DNA of 39,262 nt from Sphingomonas pseudosanguinis. GTDB lineage: Bacteria > Pseudomonadota > Alphaproteobacteria > Sphingomonadales > Sphingomonadaceae. Positions 39,093-39,262 of the stretch are shown here, one piece after another (position 1 is the first letter of the stretch; every line of letters begins with the position of its first letter). The notes under the pieces are model-generated. The model saw only the letters and a list, made by a program, of their open reading frames with translations. It was not told the origin of the DNA and did no database searches. The stretch covers positions 1 through 39,262 of the forward strand of contig NZ_JACIDH010000025.1 in assembly GCF_014196255.1 (NCBI RefSeq), in the 5' to 3' direction. Both the position numbers and the translations under genes were made by a program.

Positions 39093-39160
39093 CACCCCTC
39101 CCCTTCAGGGGAGGGGCCGGGGGTGGGGCTCTTCCACAGGCGGGCAATGTGAGGCGAGGG
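39093..39160. repeat. Family C repeat fragment at the contig end
   Basis: It holds CCCTCCCCTTCAGGGGAGGG and GGGGTGGGGCTCTTCCACAGGCG, as at 35796-35896, and then breaks into homopolymers. Confidence 0.8.
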
Positions 39161-39262
39161 GCCCCCCCCCCCCCCCCCCCCCCGGGGGGGGGGGGGGGGC
39201 GGGGCGGGGGGGGGGGATAAGGGGCGGGTTGGCGCCCCCCCCCGCCCGCGCCGCGCGCACCG
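39161..39262. other. Low-quality contig-end sequence
   Basis: This is nearly pure runs of C and G with no coding signal. It starts within a palindromic repeat copy, so it probably reflects failed assembly or sequencing through a hairpin. Confidence 0.75.

Noticed and set aside
1..39262. tRNA or rRNA genes
   Set aside because: I looked for the GGTTCGAxTCC arm and acceptor pairing and for rRNA landmarks and saw none, though a covariance-model scan was not possible here.

Overview
The window is about 39 kb of GC-rich DNA that reads as ordinary, densely packed alphaproteobacterial core genome, most likely a Sphingomonas or close relative. The grounds are protein character and gene order: a DivK-type response regulator divergent from a DUF3572 gene, the order rsmB-rpe-heparinase II/III-purH, a DUF1674 (SDHAF4-type) small protein, a Sphingomonas-like CDC48 AAA ATPase, and many GC-rich palindromic repeats between genes. 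I see no plasmid, phage, transposase, CRISPR, tRNA or rRNA genes. Both window ends dissolve into implausible C/G homopolymers next to a dispersed repeat, so this looks like a whole contig broken at repeats.

Layout from left to right: a LysR regulator (-) divergent from a full-length CDC48-type AAA ATPase (+); a small monooxygenase-fold protein (-) and a PmtA-like methyltransferase (+); a phospholipase D/cardiolipin synthase-like protein (-) divergent from rpoZ (+); a small secreted protein (-); an EAL phosphodiesterase overlapping a small exported protein (+); an exported M20 peptidase (-); a queuosine-precursor transporter and argB (+); DUF1674 (-); the rsmB-rpe-heparinase run and purH (+); a polysaccharide flippase and polA (-); a 70-residue orphan (+); a class A beta-lactamase-like lipoprotein and nadB (-); a TonB-like protein (+); an ABC exporter ATPase (-); a CHCC zinc-finger protein and tldD (+); a formate/nitrite-type channel (-) divergent from glnK-amtB (+); an EF-hand protein (-); argG (+); divK (-) divergent from DUF3572, a HAD hydrolase and RidA (+); and a FemAB/GNAT-like protein (+).

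Functional links: glnK-amtB form a nitrogen-responsive ammonium uptake operon with a very good sigma-54 promoter and an NtrC-like palindrome. argB and argG belong to arginine synthesis, purH to purines, and nadB to NAD. rpoZ, polA and rsmB are information-processing genes. Cell-envelope functions are scattered: PLD, methyltransferase, flippase, TonB, beta-lactamase-like and FemAB-like proteins.

The least explained material is non-coding. Several repeat families fill 8 of the 11 convergent gene gaps, in three cases almost exactly from stop codon to stop codon. They carry mini-hairpins whose sequence changes while pairing is kept, often with the GCGNAGC motif. One copy contains a perfect three-way-junction palindrome, one is flanked by a further long inverted repeat, and one region is a tandem array with a unit of about 153 bp. 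A strong intrinsic terminator also sits in the CDC48 leader with no gene upstream of it on that strand, which suggests attenuation or a small RNA. I found no convincing new multi-gene system; the repeats and the orphan terminator are the best leads.
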